Shown: positions 42,709 through 51,750, counted from the stretch's first letter. The stretch: 64,000 nt of DNA from Agromyces protaetiae (GCF_030866785.1 NZ_CP133018.1:496001-560000); one strand, 5' to 3'. Numbers and translations: made by a program. Notes: generated by a model not told the origin, from the letters alone.

Positions 42709-43437
42709 GTGAGGGTCTTCGATTGCAATCGCCTGCTCGGGGCGCTGCCGTCGATCCCGACGGCGGGGTCCGAAGACGAGACGCTCGCGCAGCTCGACCA
42801 CCTCGGAATCGACGGTGCATGCGTGACGCCGGCGTGGATGCTGCACGGGGATCCGCGTACGTCGGCCGAGTTCGAGGCGGCCTCGGGCACGAGCCCCAGT
42901 TCCTCACGCCTCGTTCGCGTGTCGGTGGTCATACCGGGCAGCGCGGCGGCCGGCTGGCCGAGGCATCCCGAGATGCTCCGCGGTGAGCTCGCCGTGCGCG
43001 CCTGTCCGGTCCGGCATCGATTCGACCCGCTCGGCCGGAGCGCGCTGGAGTGGTGGAGCTTCCTCGCCGAGGCGGAGATGCCGCTGCTCCTCGACGCGGG
43101 GGAGATCGGCCTACCGCTCGTCGCGCGCATCGCCGGCGCCGTGCCGCGGCTCCGCATCGTCGTTCTCGCCGCCGGATACCGCGAGAACGCGCGCATCGGC
43201 GAGCTCGCGTCCGAGCACCCCAACCTGTTCTTCGAGACCGGCACCATCATCGGTGCGGGGGCGATCGAGTGGCTGGCCGGCGAGCTCGGTGCGCATCGGA
43301 TGCTCTTCGGTACGGGGGCGCCGGAGTGGGACGATGCCGGACCTCGCTTCCAGCTCGATCGCCTCATGCTCTCAGCCGGTGACGTGGAACTCATCGCCGG
43401 CGGATCATGGGAGCGCCTCGTGGGAGGTCGGCAGTGA
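42709..43437 (+). CDS. Amidohydrolase-like TIM-barrel protein, metal ligands apparently lost
   Basis: 242 residues from a GTG preceded by GGGGCGAG; in-frame GTG at 42688 is the alternative. It resembles its neighbour downstream: VRVFDCNRLLGALP replaces the MHGHIG start, so the HxH metal motif is absent, but LFFETGTIIGAGAIEWL and MLFGTGAPEW match the last strand (FGTDA in the neighbour, with Asp missing here). It is probably a non-metal or regulatory paralogue that pairs with the active enzyme. The GTG of the next gene overlaps its stop by 4 bp. Confidence 0.7.
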   Translation: MRVFDCNRLLGALPSIPTAGSEDETLAQLDHLGIDGACVTPAWMLHGDPRTSAEFEAASGTSPSSSRLVRVSVVIPGSAAAGWPRHPEMLRGELAVRACPVRHRFDPLGRSALEWWSFLAEAEMPLLLDAGEIGLPLVARIAGAVPRLRIVVLAAGYRENARIGELASEHPNLFFETGTIIGAGAIEWLAGELGAHRMLFGTGAPEWDDAGPRFQLDRLMLSAGDVELIAGGSWERLVGGRQ

Positions 43438-44195
43438 TCATCGACATGCACGGCCACATCGGGTCCTGGCGCGACTTCTTCATCGTGCAGCCCTCGGTCG
43501 AATGGCTGGTGGAGACCAACGCCCGAATCGGGATCGATGCCGTCGGGGTCTCGCATCTCGTCGCGATCGGGCATGACACCGTGGTCGGCAACGAGATGGC
43601 GTTGGCCGCCGCGCGCCGGTTTCCCGGACGCGTGGGTGTCTGGCTCGTCGCGAATCCGCACCGTCCCGAGGGGGCGGCAGAGCTCCGGCCGCACCTCGAC
43701 TCGCCGCACGTCTGGGGATTCAAGCTTCATCCCGACGTCCACGAGTGCCCGATCACGGATCCCGGCTACGCCCCGTATCTCGATCTCGCGCAGGAGCGGG
43801 GTCTGCCGGTGCTCACACACGGACAGGGCGGCTCGCCCTGGTCCGATCCGGCGCTCGTGGCCGAGACATCCGCTCGCTATGACGACCTGACCGTCCTCAT
43901 GGGGCATGCCGGACTGTGGGCGCACGCGTTCGATCGCGCGATCTCGCTCGCCAACGAGCACCCCGGTCTTCATCTGGAGATCTGCGGCTCCCGGCTGACG
44001 ACCCGGTGGCTCGAGCGCATGGTGCACCGGGCCGGCGCCGAGAAGGTGGTCTTCGGAACGGACGCCGTCTTCCTCGACCCCCGCATCGGTCTGGGAAAGG
44101 TGATGGGTGCACGTCTGACCGAGCCTGAGCGCACGCTCGTGCTCGGTGGCAATGCGCGCAGGATCTTGCGGCGCGATGAGGAGGCCCGAGGATGA
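43434..44195 (+). CDS. Amidohydrolase (PF04909 type)
   Basis: 253 residues. The metal motif HGH is at 5-7 of MIIDMHGHIG, with GFKLHPDVHE, LPVLTHGQGG, LMGHAGLWAH and VFGTDAVF following in the order expected of metal-dependent hydrolases or decarboxylases. Such enzymes often act as lactonases in sugar-acid pathways (for example fuconolactonase). It overlaps both neighbours by 4 bp and probably opens a lactone or amide of the imported sugar. Confidence 0.85.
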   Translation: MIIDMHGHIGSWRDFFIVQPSVEWLVETNARIGIDAVGVSHLVAIGHDTVVGNEMALAAARRFPGRVGVWLVANPHRPEGAAELRPHLDSPHVWGFKLHPDVHECPITDPGYAPYLDLAQERGLPVLTHGQGGSPWSDPALVAETSARYDDLTVLMGHAGLWAHAFDRAISLANEHPGLHLEICGSRLTTRWLERMVHRAGAEKVVFGTDAVFLDPRIGLGKVMGARLTEPERTLVLGGNARRILRRDEEARG

Positions 44196-45373
44196 CCAGG
44201 TTGGCGATCGACGGCGCGACCCCGGTTCACGACGGCTCGTGGCCGGCCTGGCCGCCCGCACCCGACGAGGCTCAGCGCGCGCTCGTGCACCAGGCCATGG
44301 AGAGCGGCGCGTGGAGCTCGTCGGCCGGCCCGCTCTGCGACCTGTTCGCCGGACGGTTCGCCGCCGCGCACGGTGCGTCGCACGGGATCACGATGACCAA
44401 CGGGACGCTGGCGCTCTTCGTCGCGCTCCGCGCGGCGGGCGTCGGACCGGGGGACGACGTCATCGTCCCGGCGTACACGTTCGTCGCCTGCGCCACCTCG
44501 GTCGTGCTCGCCGGAGCGACGCCCGTGATCGCCGACGTCGATCCGGAACACCTGCATCTGAACGCGGCGGCCATCGAGCGCAGTCTCACCGACCGCTCGC
44601 GTGCCGTCATGGTCGTGCATCTCGCGGGGAGCCCCGCGCCGATGCAGGAGATCAACGACCTCGCTGCGCGACGCGGGCTCCTCGTGCTGGAGGATTCGGC
44701 GCAGGCCCACGGCGCGACCTACCGCGATGCCCCGGTCGGCGCGATCGGCGACATCGGCACCTTCAGCTTCCAGTCGAGCAAGGCCATGACCGCGGGCGAG
44801 GGTGGTCTCATCGTCACGAACGACGATGAGCTGGCGCGTCACGCCTGGTCCCTCTGCAATGTGGGCCGACGGCGAGGCGGGGCCTGGTACGGGCACGACG
44901 AGATCGGGTGGAACCTGCGGATGACCGAGTTCCAGGCCGCGCTGCTGCTGCCGTGGCTCGACCGGCTTCCGGGCGAGATCCGAGTGCGCGAGGACTTCGC
45001 GCAGGCGCTCACGGCGGCGATCGCGGGCGGGGCGATCCCCGCGAGCATCGTCGCCGACCCTGAAGGGACCACCCGCAACTCGCGCCACCTCCTGATCCTG
45101 CGGCTCACGCCCGACACGGACCGGGAGTGGGTGGCTCGTGCGCTCGAGGCCGAAGGCGTTCCCGTCGACCTGGGCTATCCGCATCTCGGCCGGATCCCGG
45201 TCGTCGCCGAGCATGCACGTACGTCGCCGACGCCAGATCTCGATCTGGTGCTGGAACGGTTGCTGTGGATTCGCCAGCCGATGCTCATGTCGGGCCGGTC
45301 CGGGGCGGCGACGGTCGCCGAGGCCCTCGCGCGGGTCCTCCGGGACCCCCGCGCGCGCTCGCAGGCCGCGTAG
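44192..45373 (+). CDS. DegT/DnrJ/EryC1/StrS family aminotransferase
   Basis: 393 residues, a PLP enzyme. TNGTLALFVALRAAGVGPGD, VIVPAYTF, LEDSAQAHGA and SFQSSKAMTAGEGG are characteristic; the Lys of SSKAMTAGEGG carries PLP. Members usually add an amino group to keto-sugars in biosynthesis, but the reaction is reversible. In this locus, with transporter and lyase, a catabolic role removing an amino group from an unusual sugar is plausible. Last gene of a three-gene operon. Confidence 0.9.
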   Translation: MTRLAIDGATPVHDGSWPAWPPAPDEAQRALVHQAMESGAWSSSAGPLCDLFAGRFAAAHGASHGITMTNGTLALFVALRAAGVGPGDDVIVPAYTFVACATSVVLAGATPVIADVDPEHLHLNAAAIERSLTDRSRAVMVVHLAGSPAPMQEINDLAARRGLLVLEDSAQAHGATYRDAPVGAIGDIGTFSFQSSKAMTAGEGGLIVTNDDELARHAWSLCNVGRRRGGAWYGHDEIGWNLRMTEFQAALLLPWLDRLPGEIRVREDFAQALTAAIAGGAIPASIVADPEGTTRNSRHLLILRLTPDTDREWVARALEAEGVPVDLGYPHLGRIPVVAEHARTSPTPDLDLVLERLLWIRQPMLMSGRSGAATVAEALARVLRDPRARSQAA

Positions 45374-45459
45374 GCGTGCGGCGGCGATCCGGGTCGGTCG
45401 CCTCATCGAGTCGGCGCCAGCCGGGCGGCGCACCGTGCCGGATGCCTCGGTGGTGCCGG

Positions 45460-46206
45460 TCAGCGCCCTGTGGCACCCATCCGCGGGCGCCATCCGGCCG
45501 GCCGTAGGAAGGTCTCACCGTCGACATCGCCCGCGACGGGTATGGCTGTGTAGGCCCCGCGCCGGATCAGCGCCCACTCCACCGCGGCAGCCAGATCGCT
45601 CGGGTGGAGCGCGGCGACTGTGCGGCCGTCGGCCATCGTGGGTGCCGTGGGCTCTGCGTCTGGCGTGCTTGGTGACCGCCAGAGCGGCCAAAGATCCTCG
45701 GTCGTCGGCACAGCCAGGCGGAGCGACGTGATCGTGAGGTTCGTGTCCGCCGCCGCGAACGCCGCGCAGGTCTGCTCACCGAGTCGCTTCGTGAGGCCGT
45801 AGGGGGTCAGTGCGTCGGGGGAGGAGTGCGGGTCGATCGGAATCACGCCGTACTGCGCGTAGACCGACATGCTCGACACGTGGACGAAACTGCGGACGCC
45901 GGCGGCTCTCGCGCGCTGCAGGGCCAGGTACACGCTTCGCACGTTGACGTCGAATGCGGCGCGCACCTTCGACTCGTCGTGCATCGCGGCGCCCTTCGGC
46001 ACGACGGCCGCGAGATGGATCACCGCATCGCGGCCCTCGATCGCGCGTTCGACCGTGGTCTCGTCGAGGGCGCTGCCCTGCCGGAACTCCGCGCCGTCGA
46101 GCCGGCCGGCGGTCGTCACGTCGAGCACGGTGAGCTCGTGGTCCCGGAGGTGAGGCACGAGGGATCGGCCGACCACCCCAGCCCCGCCGATGATCAGTAT
46201 TTTCAC
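45460..46206 (-). CDS. NAD-dependent epimerase/dehydratase family protein
   Basis: 248 residues. IIGGAGVVGRSL binds NAD; DAVIHLAAVVPKG, a Ser-rich strand (FVHVSSMSVY) and the catalytic YGLTK follow. It is short for a sugar-nucleotide epimerase and resembles NAD-dependent uronate dehydrogenases or sugar dehydrogenases of the extended SDR class. It is divergent from the next gene across a region that carries operator site B. Confidence 0.87.
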   Translation of the reverse strand: MKILIIGGAGVVGRSLVPHLRDHELTVLDVTTAGRLDGAEFRQGSALDETTVERAIEGRDAVIHLAAVVPKGAAMHDESKVRAAFDVNVRSVYLALQRARAAGVRSFVHVSSMSVYAQYGVIPIDPHSSPDALTPYGLTKRLGEQTCAAFAAADTNLTITSLRLAVPTTEDLWPLWRSPSTPDAEPTAPTMADGRTVAALHPSDLAAAVEWALIRRGAYTAIPVAGDVDGETFLRPAGWRPRMGATGR

Positions 46207-46253
46207 CCTCGCCGTCCTTTCCGAACCGTGACGGTTTCATGGTAGCTTACTTA

Positions 46254-46265
46254 CGGTCTAGGCCG
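46254..46265. promoter_or_regulatory. CGG-N6-CCG operator, site B
   Basis: CGG-TCTAGG-CCG in the context TTACGGTCTAGGCCGTTA, an imperfect palindrome between two divergent genes. It starts 48 bp from the minus-strand gene and ends 17 bp before the plus-strand ATG, so it could control both. Confidence 0.65.
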
Positions 46266-46281
46266 TTATGATTGGAGCAGG

Positions 46282-47298
46282 ATGCGAACGACGTCGGAGT
46301 TGGACGCGCGGTTGACGAGTCCGAGCGCAGGGCTGGTGGAAGATCTGGCGCGCGTGAGCGGGGACATCGCCGTCGTCGGTGCCGGGGGGAAGCTCGGTCC
46401 GAGCCTCGTGCGTTTGGCCGCCCGCGCACTGCAGGAGGCCGGCTCGCGCAGCACCGTCTACGCCGTCTCGCGTTTCGGGGCACCCCGGGCGCGCGAGGCC
46501 GTCGAGGCCGAGGGGGTGACGGTCCTCCCGGCGGATGTCACGTCCGAGCGCGACTTGGCAGGGCTTCCCGACGTCGAGAACGTCGTGTTCCTCGTGGGCG
46601 AGAAGTTCGGCAGCGCCGAGAATCAGACGTCCACCTGGGCGACGAACACCTATCTTCCTGGCCGGATCGCCGAGCGTTACCCGCACGCCCGCATCGCTGC
46701 CCTCTCCACCGGCACGGTCTACCCGCTCGTGTCCGCGCGGTCCGGAGGCTCGGTCGAAGAGGACCCGGTCGGGCCGATCGGCGACTACGCGATGTCCTGC
46801 GTCGGGCGGGAGCGGATCTTCGCCCACTTCGCGGACGTCCATCAGTCTCCGCTGGCGTTGATCCGCCTGAACTACGCCGTCGAGATGCGGTACGGCGTGC
46901 TGGTCGACCTCGCGACGATGATCCTCGAGGACGAGCCCATCGATCTCTCGATGAGTGTCGCCAACGTCGTCTGGCAGGGCTACGCCAACGAGGTCACGCT
47001 CCGATCCCTCGTGCACGCCGGCATCCCACCGCTCACCCTGAATGTGACCGGGCCCGAGACGTTCTCGATCCGGTATGCCGCCGAGCGCCTCGCCCGGCTG
47101 CTCGGCCGCGAGGCGCGGTTCGCCGGTGAGGAAGGCGAGACCGCCTACCTCTCCAACGCCACGAAGTGCCTCGGGATGTTCGGCTACCCGGAGCTGACGC
47201 TCGACGAGCTCATCGTGCACACGGCCGAGTGGATGCTCGCCGGTGGTGCGACGCTCGGCAAGCCGACGAAGTTCCAGAAGCGGGACGGGAAGTTCTGA
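46282..47298 (+). CDS. NAD-binding epimerase-like protein with changed active site
   Basis: 338 residues. An N-terminal extension of about 30 residues precedes DIAVVGAGGKLGPSLVRLA. The catalytic SDR region reads YAMSCVGRER, so the lysine of YxxxK is Cys. LNVTGPETFSIRYAAERLAR is the typical C-terminal region of extended SDRs. The missing Lys predicts altered chemistry or a non-dehydrogenase role. Its stop overlaps the next ATG (TGATG). Confidence 0.8.
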   Translation: MRTTSELDARLTSPSAGLVEDLARVSGDIAVVGAGGKLGPSLVRLAARALQEAGSRSTVYAVSRFGAPRAREAVEAEGVTVLPADVTSERDLAGLPDVENVVFLVGEKFGSAENQTSTWATNTYLPGRIAERYPHARIAALSTGTVYPLVSARSGGSVEEDPVGPIGDYAMSCVGRERIFAHFADVHQSPLALIRLNYAVEMRYGVLVDLATMILEDEPIDLSMSVANVVWQGYANEVTLRSLVHAGIPPLTLNVTGPETFSIRYAAERLARLLGREARFAGEEGETAYLSNATKCLGMFGYPELTLDELIVHTAEWMLAGGATLGKPTKFQKRDGKF

Positions 47299-48371
47299 TG
47301 CTCGAGACGAGCCCGGTGGTGCAGGCCGACGCCCGCGCACGCCTGTGGGAGGGCGGCGTCATCCCCGCGCAGCCGCTTGCCCTCACCCGCGACCGCACGT
47401 TCGACGAGCGCCGACAGCGGGCGATTCTCCGGTACCACGTGGAGTCCGGTTCTCTCGGCATTGCGACCGCGGTGCACTCCACCCAGTTCAGCGTGCACGA
47501 CGAGCATCGCGCGTACCTCGCGCCCCTCCTCGAGCTCGCGGCGGAGACCGTGGCCGAGTATCCGAACCAGAAGCCGCTCCTGGTCGCCGGCGTGACGGGC
47601 ATGGTCCCGAAGGCCCGGCAGACGGCGGAGCTCGCAGCGGGCCTGGGATACGACTTCGTCCTCCTCTCCGGCTATGGGTGCGACGACCTCGACGAACGCC
47701 AGCTGCTCGACCGGGCGGCGGCGGTCAGCGAGGTGCTCCCCGTGATCGGCTTCTACCTGCAGCCGGCCGTGGGCGGGCGGGTGCTCTCGACGGACTATTG
47801 GCGGCGGATGGCCGAACTGCCGAACGTCGTCGGGATCAAGGTCGCGCCGTTCGACCGGTACGGGACCCTGGATGTCATGCAAGGGCTCGCGCTGTCGGAG
47901 CGCGCGGATCAGGTCGCCCTCTACACCGGGAACGACGACAATATCGTCTTCGACCTGGTGAGCCGGTTCCCGGCGCTCAATGCTCGTGGCGACCGGGTCG
48001 ACCTCACGTTCCGAGGTGGGCTCCTCGGGCAGTGGGCGGTCTGGACGAAGACGGCGGTTGAGACGCTCGAGGTGACGCGGCGGGCGCGCAACGGGGACGT
48101 CGAGGCGACCCGCGAGGCGCTGCGCATCAGTCAGGCGCTGACCGACGCGAACGGTGCGATCTTCGACGCGAAGAACGGGTTCAAGGGCGTCATCCCCGGG
48201 ATCCACGAGGTCCTCCGGCGGCATGGCCTGCTCGAGGGCATCTGGTTGCTGGATGAGACGGAGACGCTCTCACCCGGTCAGCTGCGCGAGATCGATCGGG
48301 TCTGGGACGCGTACCCGGAGCTGCGCGACGATGCGTTCATCGCGGAGCATCTCGACCGATGGCTGCGATGA
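47298..48371 (+). CDS. DapA-family aldolase/dehydratase, long form
   Basis: 357 residues, longer than DHDPS (about 290). The barrel has VAGVTGMVPKARQTAELAAG, PVIGFYLQP with a Tyr in the proton-relay position, and VVGIKVAPFDRYGTLD, whose Lys is the Schiff-base residue. Members split or dehydrate 2-keto-3-deoxy sugar acids. It is translationally coupled to the epimerase-like gene and convergent with the regulator gene. Confidence 0.83.
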   Translation: MLETSPVVQADARARLWEGGVIPAQPLALTRDRTFDERRQRAILRYHVESGSLGIATAVHSTQFSVHDEHRAYLAPLLELAAETVAEYPNQKPLLVAGVTGMVPKARQTAELAAGLGYDFVLLSGYGCDDLDERQLLDRAAAVSEVLPVIGFYLQPAVGGRVLSTDYWRRMAELPNVVGIKVAPFDRYGTLDVMQGLALSERADQVALYTGNDDNIVFDLVSRFPALNARGDRVDLTFRGGLLGQWAVWTKTAVETLEVTRRARNGDVEATREALRISQALTDANGAIFDAKNGFKGVIPGIHEVLRRHGLLEGIWLLDETETLSPGQLREIDRVWDAYPELRDDAFIAEHLDRWLR

Positions 48372-48384
48372 CCGCCGTGCGCGG

Positions 48385-49620
48385 TCACAGGGAGAGGCGA
48401 TAGAGCGTGAGCGGGCGACCGGCGGACTCGGGGCTCACCTGACCGACCCGCTCCGCGTGCCCGGCGAGCTCGAGGCGTTGGACGAGGCGACGTGCGGTGC
48501 GCATCTGCACATCCAGATGTGCCGCGATCGCGCGTGTGGTGACGGGCGCCCCGTCCTGTGATCGTTCGAGCTCTTGCAGGCGTTCGATGTTCGCGAGTGA
48601 CAGGCCGATCCGTGCGGCGAGCACTCCGGCGCTCAGGGGGGCCGACGCCTCGGCCTCGGCGGTCGAGTCGGCGGCACCGCGGAGCGTGAGGTCCACGTCG
48701 TGCCGGAGCGACACGACCGTGGCGGACCGCTTGTGCGCCTGGGCGCGCAGCATCGCGCGTTGCGCGAGCCGGGCGGCCTCGGATGCGCTGTGCCCCATGC
48801 CGAACCCGATGTGCACGGCCCGCGTCGACTGTTCCTGCGTCGCGTGGAAGGGCGACGTCGTGAGGTTGTGCGTCGCCCGTTGCAGGCTCCCGCGATTCGT
48901 GACGATGGCGACGTCCCCACCCTGACCGGTCGCGAGGAACGCCGACATCGAGCCGGCATCGGTGACCAGCGCGGCGTCGTCGGCTGCCAGCGGTGGATCG
49001 GCCCTGACCAGCCCGACGACGACGTGGGAGTCCTCGTTGACCTGGTTGGTGGTGAGCAGCATGAGCTCGGTGGCCGCCGCTCGGATCGCGCTCAGCGACG
49101 GGGCGAGACGCAGGCACGGCATCTCGGACTTGAGCGCGTCGTACACGGATGAGACACAGGTCACGGCCGTGTAGCCATCGTCCTGCGCCTGCCGATGGAA
49201 GTCGGCGATCATGCTCGACGTCAGGTCGGGGCGGTATCCGAGCACGCGCAGCTCGCCGGAGGGGATGCCGGCCTCCCCGATCGCCTCGACGACCTCGGCC
49301 TCACGCAGCGAGTCGATCGACAACCGGGTGACGTCGCGCCCGTCGAGGAGCAGGCGCACGACGGCGGTCAGCAAGGTGCTCCCGCTGTACTGCACGTACG
49401 TCGCGGGTCGCGTGAGCGCGGGCCTGCTGAGGAAGTACGGGATGGGCCCGGTGAACAGCCAGCCGTCGACTGCTCCGTCCTGCGAGGTGACGACCTCGGC
49501 GGCTTCGGACTCGTGCGAATACGGGAACGCGTGAAGCTCCGCGCCCGCCTGGCCGGTATCCGTGGACATGACCAGCGACACGAGGTCGTGAGGCCCGACC
49601 ACTCCGATCCTGACTCTCAC
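48385..49620 (-). CDS. Winged-helix transcriptional regulator of unfamiliar family
   Basis: 411 residues from a GTG with GGAGGAG 5 bp upstream. The N-terminal part (RIGVVGPHDLVSLVMS; VDGWLFTGPIPYFL; ATYVQYSGSTLLTAVVRLLL) resembles a periplasmic-binding-type or sensor fold. The middle (VHIGFGMGHSASEAARLAQR) resembles a degenerate GGDEF-like domain. The C-terminus is a winged helix (TTRAIAAHLDVQMRTARRLV; RPLTLYRLS). I do not recognise the named family. It is divergent from the Gfo/Idh gene with a palindrome between them and is the best candidate to bind the CGG-N6-CCG sites. Confidence 0.75.
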   Translation of the reverse strand: MRVRIGVVGPHDLVSLVMSTDTGQAGAELHAFPYSHESEAAEVVTSQDGAVDGWLFTGPIPYFLSRPALTRPATYVQYSGSTLLTAVVRLLLDGRDVTRLSIDSLREAEVVEAIGEAGIPSGELRVLGYRPDLTSSMIADFHRQAQDDGYTAVTCVSSVYDALKSEMPCLRLAPSLSAIRAAATELMLLTTNQVNEDSHVVVGLVRADPPLAADDAALVTDAGSMSAFLATGQGGDVAIVTNRGSLQRATHNLTTSPFHATQEQSTRAVHIGFGMGHSASEAARLAQRAMLRAQAHKRSATVVSLRHDVDLTLRGAADSTAEAEASAPLSAGVLAARIGLSLANIERLQELERSQDGAPVTTRAIAAHLDVQMRTARRLVQRLELAGHAERVGQVSPESAGRPLTLYRLSL

Positions 49621-49731
49621 TGGTGCTCCTCCGGTTCGCCTCGGCTCTTCGCCCTCGAGGTGGACGCTCCCCGAGCCGCTCGAGGCGAACGGCGAACGCG
49701 GGGGATCGCACCTCAGCGTACCCCTGAGAGC

Positions 49732-49749
49732 TTCCGGTGGGGACCGGAA
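49732..49749. promoter_or_regulatory. Perfect palindrome containing a CGG-N6-CCG core, site E
   Basis: TTCCGGT-GGGG-ACCGGAA, a perfect 7-bp inverted repeat, lies in the divergent region between the regulator and the Gfo/Idh gene. Its core CGG-TGGGGA-CCG matches the other four sites, though the flanks are less AT-rich. Placement suggests autoregulation. Confidence 0.6.
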
Positions 49750-49807
49750 TGGACGTTCCGCCATCGCCATGACGGCCATAGGATGGCCGGGTCAACAGAA
49801 GGTCGAC

Positions 49808-50725
49808 ATGCTCATCGGATTCATCGGGCTCGAAACGAGCCATCCGTTCTCCGACGCGGGGAATCTCCGTGCGCTCTGCCCCGACGCCGAGTTCCTGGTC
49901 ACGGGCGAGGCCGACCGGGTAGCGGCGTTCCGTGCGGACAACGCGACGACCAGGGTGACGCAGAGCGCGGAGTCGGTCATCGCGTCCGCGCCCGATGTCG
50001 TCGTCGTCTCAGTGCGACCGGCCGACGTGGCCCACGTCGTCGAGCAACTCGCCGCAGCGCGGATCCCCGCCTTCATCAACAAGCCCGCGGCCGCGAGCGA
50101 CGCAGAGGTCGATGCCCTGGTCGAGGCTGCGCGGGGAGCCGAAGAGCTCTTCCTGACGAGTTCGGTCCTGCGCTTCGCGCCTCGCGTGGGCGCACTGGAC
50201 CTCGACCGTGATGACGTCCTTGCGGTAAGCGTGACGCTGTCGCACGACGTCGGCTGGTGGGAAGATCCTGCGTTCTCCTGGCAGGACGCGGATGAGGGCA
50301 GTGGTGGGCTCGTGCCGGTCATGGGGGTGCACGCGCTGGATGTCCTCGCGGCCGTCTTCGGCCCCGGCCTCGAGGTCGAGTACTGCCGGGTCGCCACGCG
50401 CACGCATCTCCGGCTGACGAACGGTGACGTCGGTCAGCTCGCAGTCCGCCTGCCGTCGGGCGCACGCGCGCTCATCGGCCTGGTCGGGGTGTCGTCGCGC
50501 GAGGAGTACGCGTTCACCTTCCACTCGCCGGTCGGCGACACCCGCCTCGTCCTGTCGAGCGATGTCGGTGAGGAGGACCCGCTCGGCTACGTCGGTACGG
50601 CGCGGCAGATCATCGCGATGGCGCGCGGGGCCGCGTCACCGGTGCCACTGCATGAGAGCGCGTCGATACTGCGCAGCCTCGCGACCGCGTCGACGATGGC
50701 TCGCGAGGCCGGGCTAGGGCGCTGA
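49808..50725 (+). CDS. Gfo/Idh/MocA family oxidoreductase
   Basis: 305 residues from the ATG at 49808 with AGAAGG 5 bp upstream. The Rossmann start is MLIGFIGLETSHPFSD, not the usual GxGxxG, and IPAFINKPAAAS corresponds to EKP with Asn before Lys. The C-terminal domain holds GGLVPVMGVHALD with the catalytic His. Probably an NAD-dependent sugar dehydrogenase of the locus. It overlaps the convergent aldolase gene by 12 bp. Confidence 0.82.
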   Translation: MLIGFIGLETSHPFSDAGNLRALCPDAEFLVTGEADRVAAFRADNATTRVTQSAESVIASAPDVVVVSVRPADVAHVVEQLAAARIPAFINKPAAASDAEVDALVEAARGAEELFLTSSVLRFAPRVGALDLDRDDVLAVSVTLSHDVGWWEDPAFSWQDADEGSGGLVPVMGVHALDVLAAVFGPGLEVEYCRVATRTHLRLTNGDVGQLAVRLPSGARALIGLVGVSSREEYAFTFHSPVGDTRLVLSSDVGEEDPLGYVGTARQIIAMARGAASPVPLHESASILRSLATASTMAREAGLGR

Positions 50726-51637
50726 GACGACCGCGGCTCGGGCGGCTCGCGCCGCCTCGATGACCGCAGCTCTCGTGGCCGGGTCAGGCGCGGTGGCGCC
50801 CCGAGGGTCGAACCCGAACTCGGGCGGGATCGTCCCCTCGTCGACCGCGACCCAGAGCATGCGTTGCACGTAGGCGTCCATGGGTTCCACGAAGGTGGAG
50901 TTGGCGAAGGTGTCGAGGTGGGGAGACAGTCGGCGTAGGGTCGCCGTGTCATCTGCCCGGAAGGCCCGCAGGAATGCCGCGGTGAGCCCGGTGCAGGCGG
51001 CGCCGAGGCCGATCAGGGCACCGGACGCGCCCCACGACAGGCTCTCGGGGAGCATCAGGTCTTCGCCCGACAACACCGTGCGCCCCGCGCGTGCTGCGAG
51101 CTCGATCCCGTTCCGGCTCGCGCGCTTCGCGCGCAGGCGGGCCGGCTTGAAGGCGGCGACGGCCGGATGGTCGAGGAGCCCGGGCAACGCGGCGTGATCC
51201 AGCGGGGACGAGTACAGGTCGAACAGGATCAGCGGGAGACCCGACCGGTCCCACAGCTGATCGAGCCCGCGGCGGAGGTCCTGCGCGACAAGCGCCCGGG
51301 GTGTGAACACGAGCAGCGCCGAGGCGCCCGCATCGGCGGCATGACGTGGCCACTCGCCGATCTCGCCCGACTCGTCGAGCTGGACGCCCGTCACGACGAG
51401 GTCGGCGGCCTCGCTCGCTGCGAGGACGACGTCCTTCCGCTCTGCGATGGAGAGATGCGGGCCGCGCCCCGTGTGCACGGCGGCGGCGAGCCCGGACGCG
51501 CCGTCGCGCATCACCGCGTGTGCGTAGCTCGCCGTGACGGCCGGATCGGTCTCCCCTGACGCCGTCATCGGCGTGGCGATGGCGGCGATGAACGCTCCGT
51601 GCGCGCGCCGCGCGAAGTGTTCCGCCTCTGGGTGCAT
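50714..51637 (-). CDS. DapA-family aldolase/dehydratase, short form
   Basis: 307 residues. FIAAIATPMTASGETD is the family start; GLAAAVHTGRG, LPLILFDLYSSPLD and VAAFKPARL follow, the last with the Schiff-base Lys. It is a second, only distantly similar member beside the one at 47.3 kb, so two different keto-acid steps are likely. It is divergent from the transporter operon across operator site C. Confidence 0.85.
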   Translation of the reverse strand: MHPEAEHFARRAHGAFIAAIATPMTASGETDPAVTASYAHAVMRDGASGLAAAVHTGRGPHLSIAERKDVVLAASEAADLVVTGVQLDESGEIGEWPRHAADAGASALLVFTPRALVAQDLRRGLDQLWDRSGLPLILFDLYSSPLDHAALPGLLDHPAVAAFKPARLRAKRASRNGIELAARAGRTVLSGEDLMLPESLSWGASGALIGLGAACTGLTAAFLRAFRADDTATLRRLSPHLDTFANSTFVEPMDAYVQRMLWVAVDEGTIPPEFGFDPRGATAPDPATRAAVIEAARAARAAVVSAP

Positions 51638-51682
51638 CGCACCAGGTTACCCACGCCGGAGCGGCGTGCCGGTTCCCGCCGG

Positions 51683-51724
51683 TTGACTTTTCGCAGCTCC
51701 CGGTAGTAATTTCGGGACAGGCCG
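51683..51724 (+). promoter_or_regulatory. Promoter with CGG-N6-CCG operator, site C
   Basis: TTGACT is followed after about 15-18 bp by TAGTAAT/TAATTT, and the operator CGG-GACAGG-CCG (51713-51724) comes immediately after, flanked by AATTT and TTATTATT. A repressor here would block the start of the transport operon. Confidence 0.65.
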
Positions 51725-51750
51725 TTATTATTCGAGCGAAAGAGGCAGCT

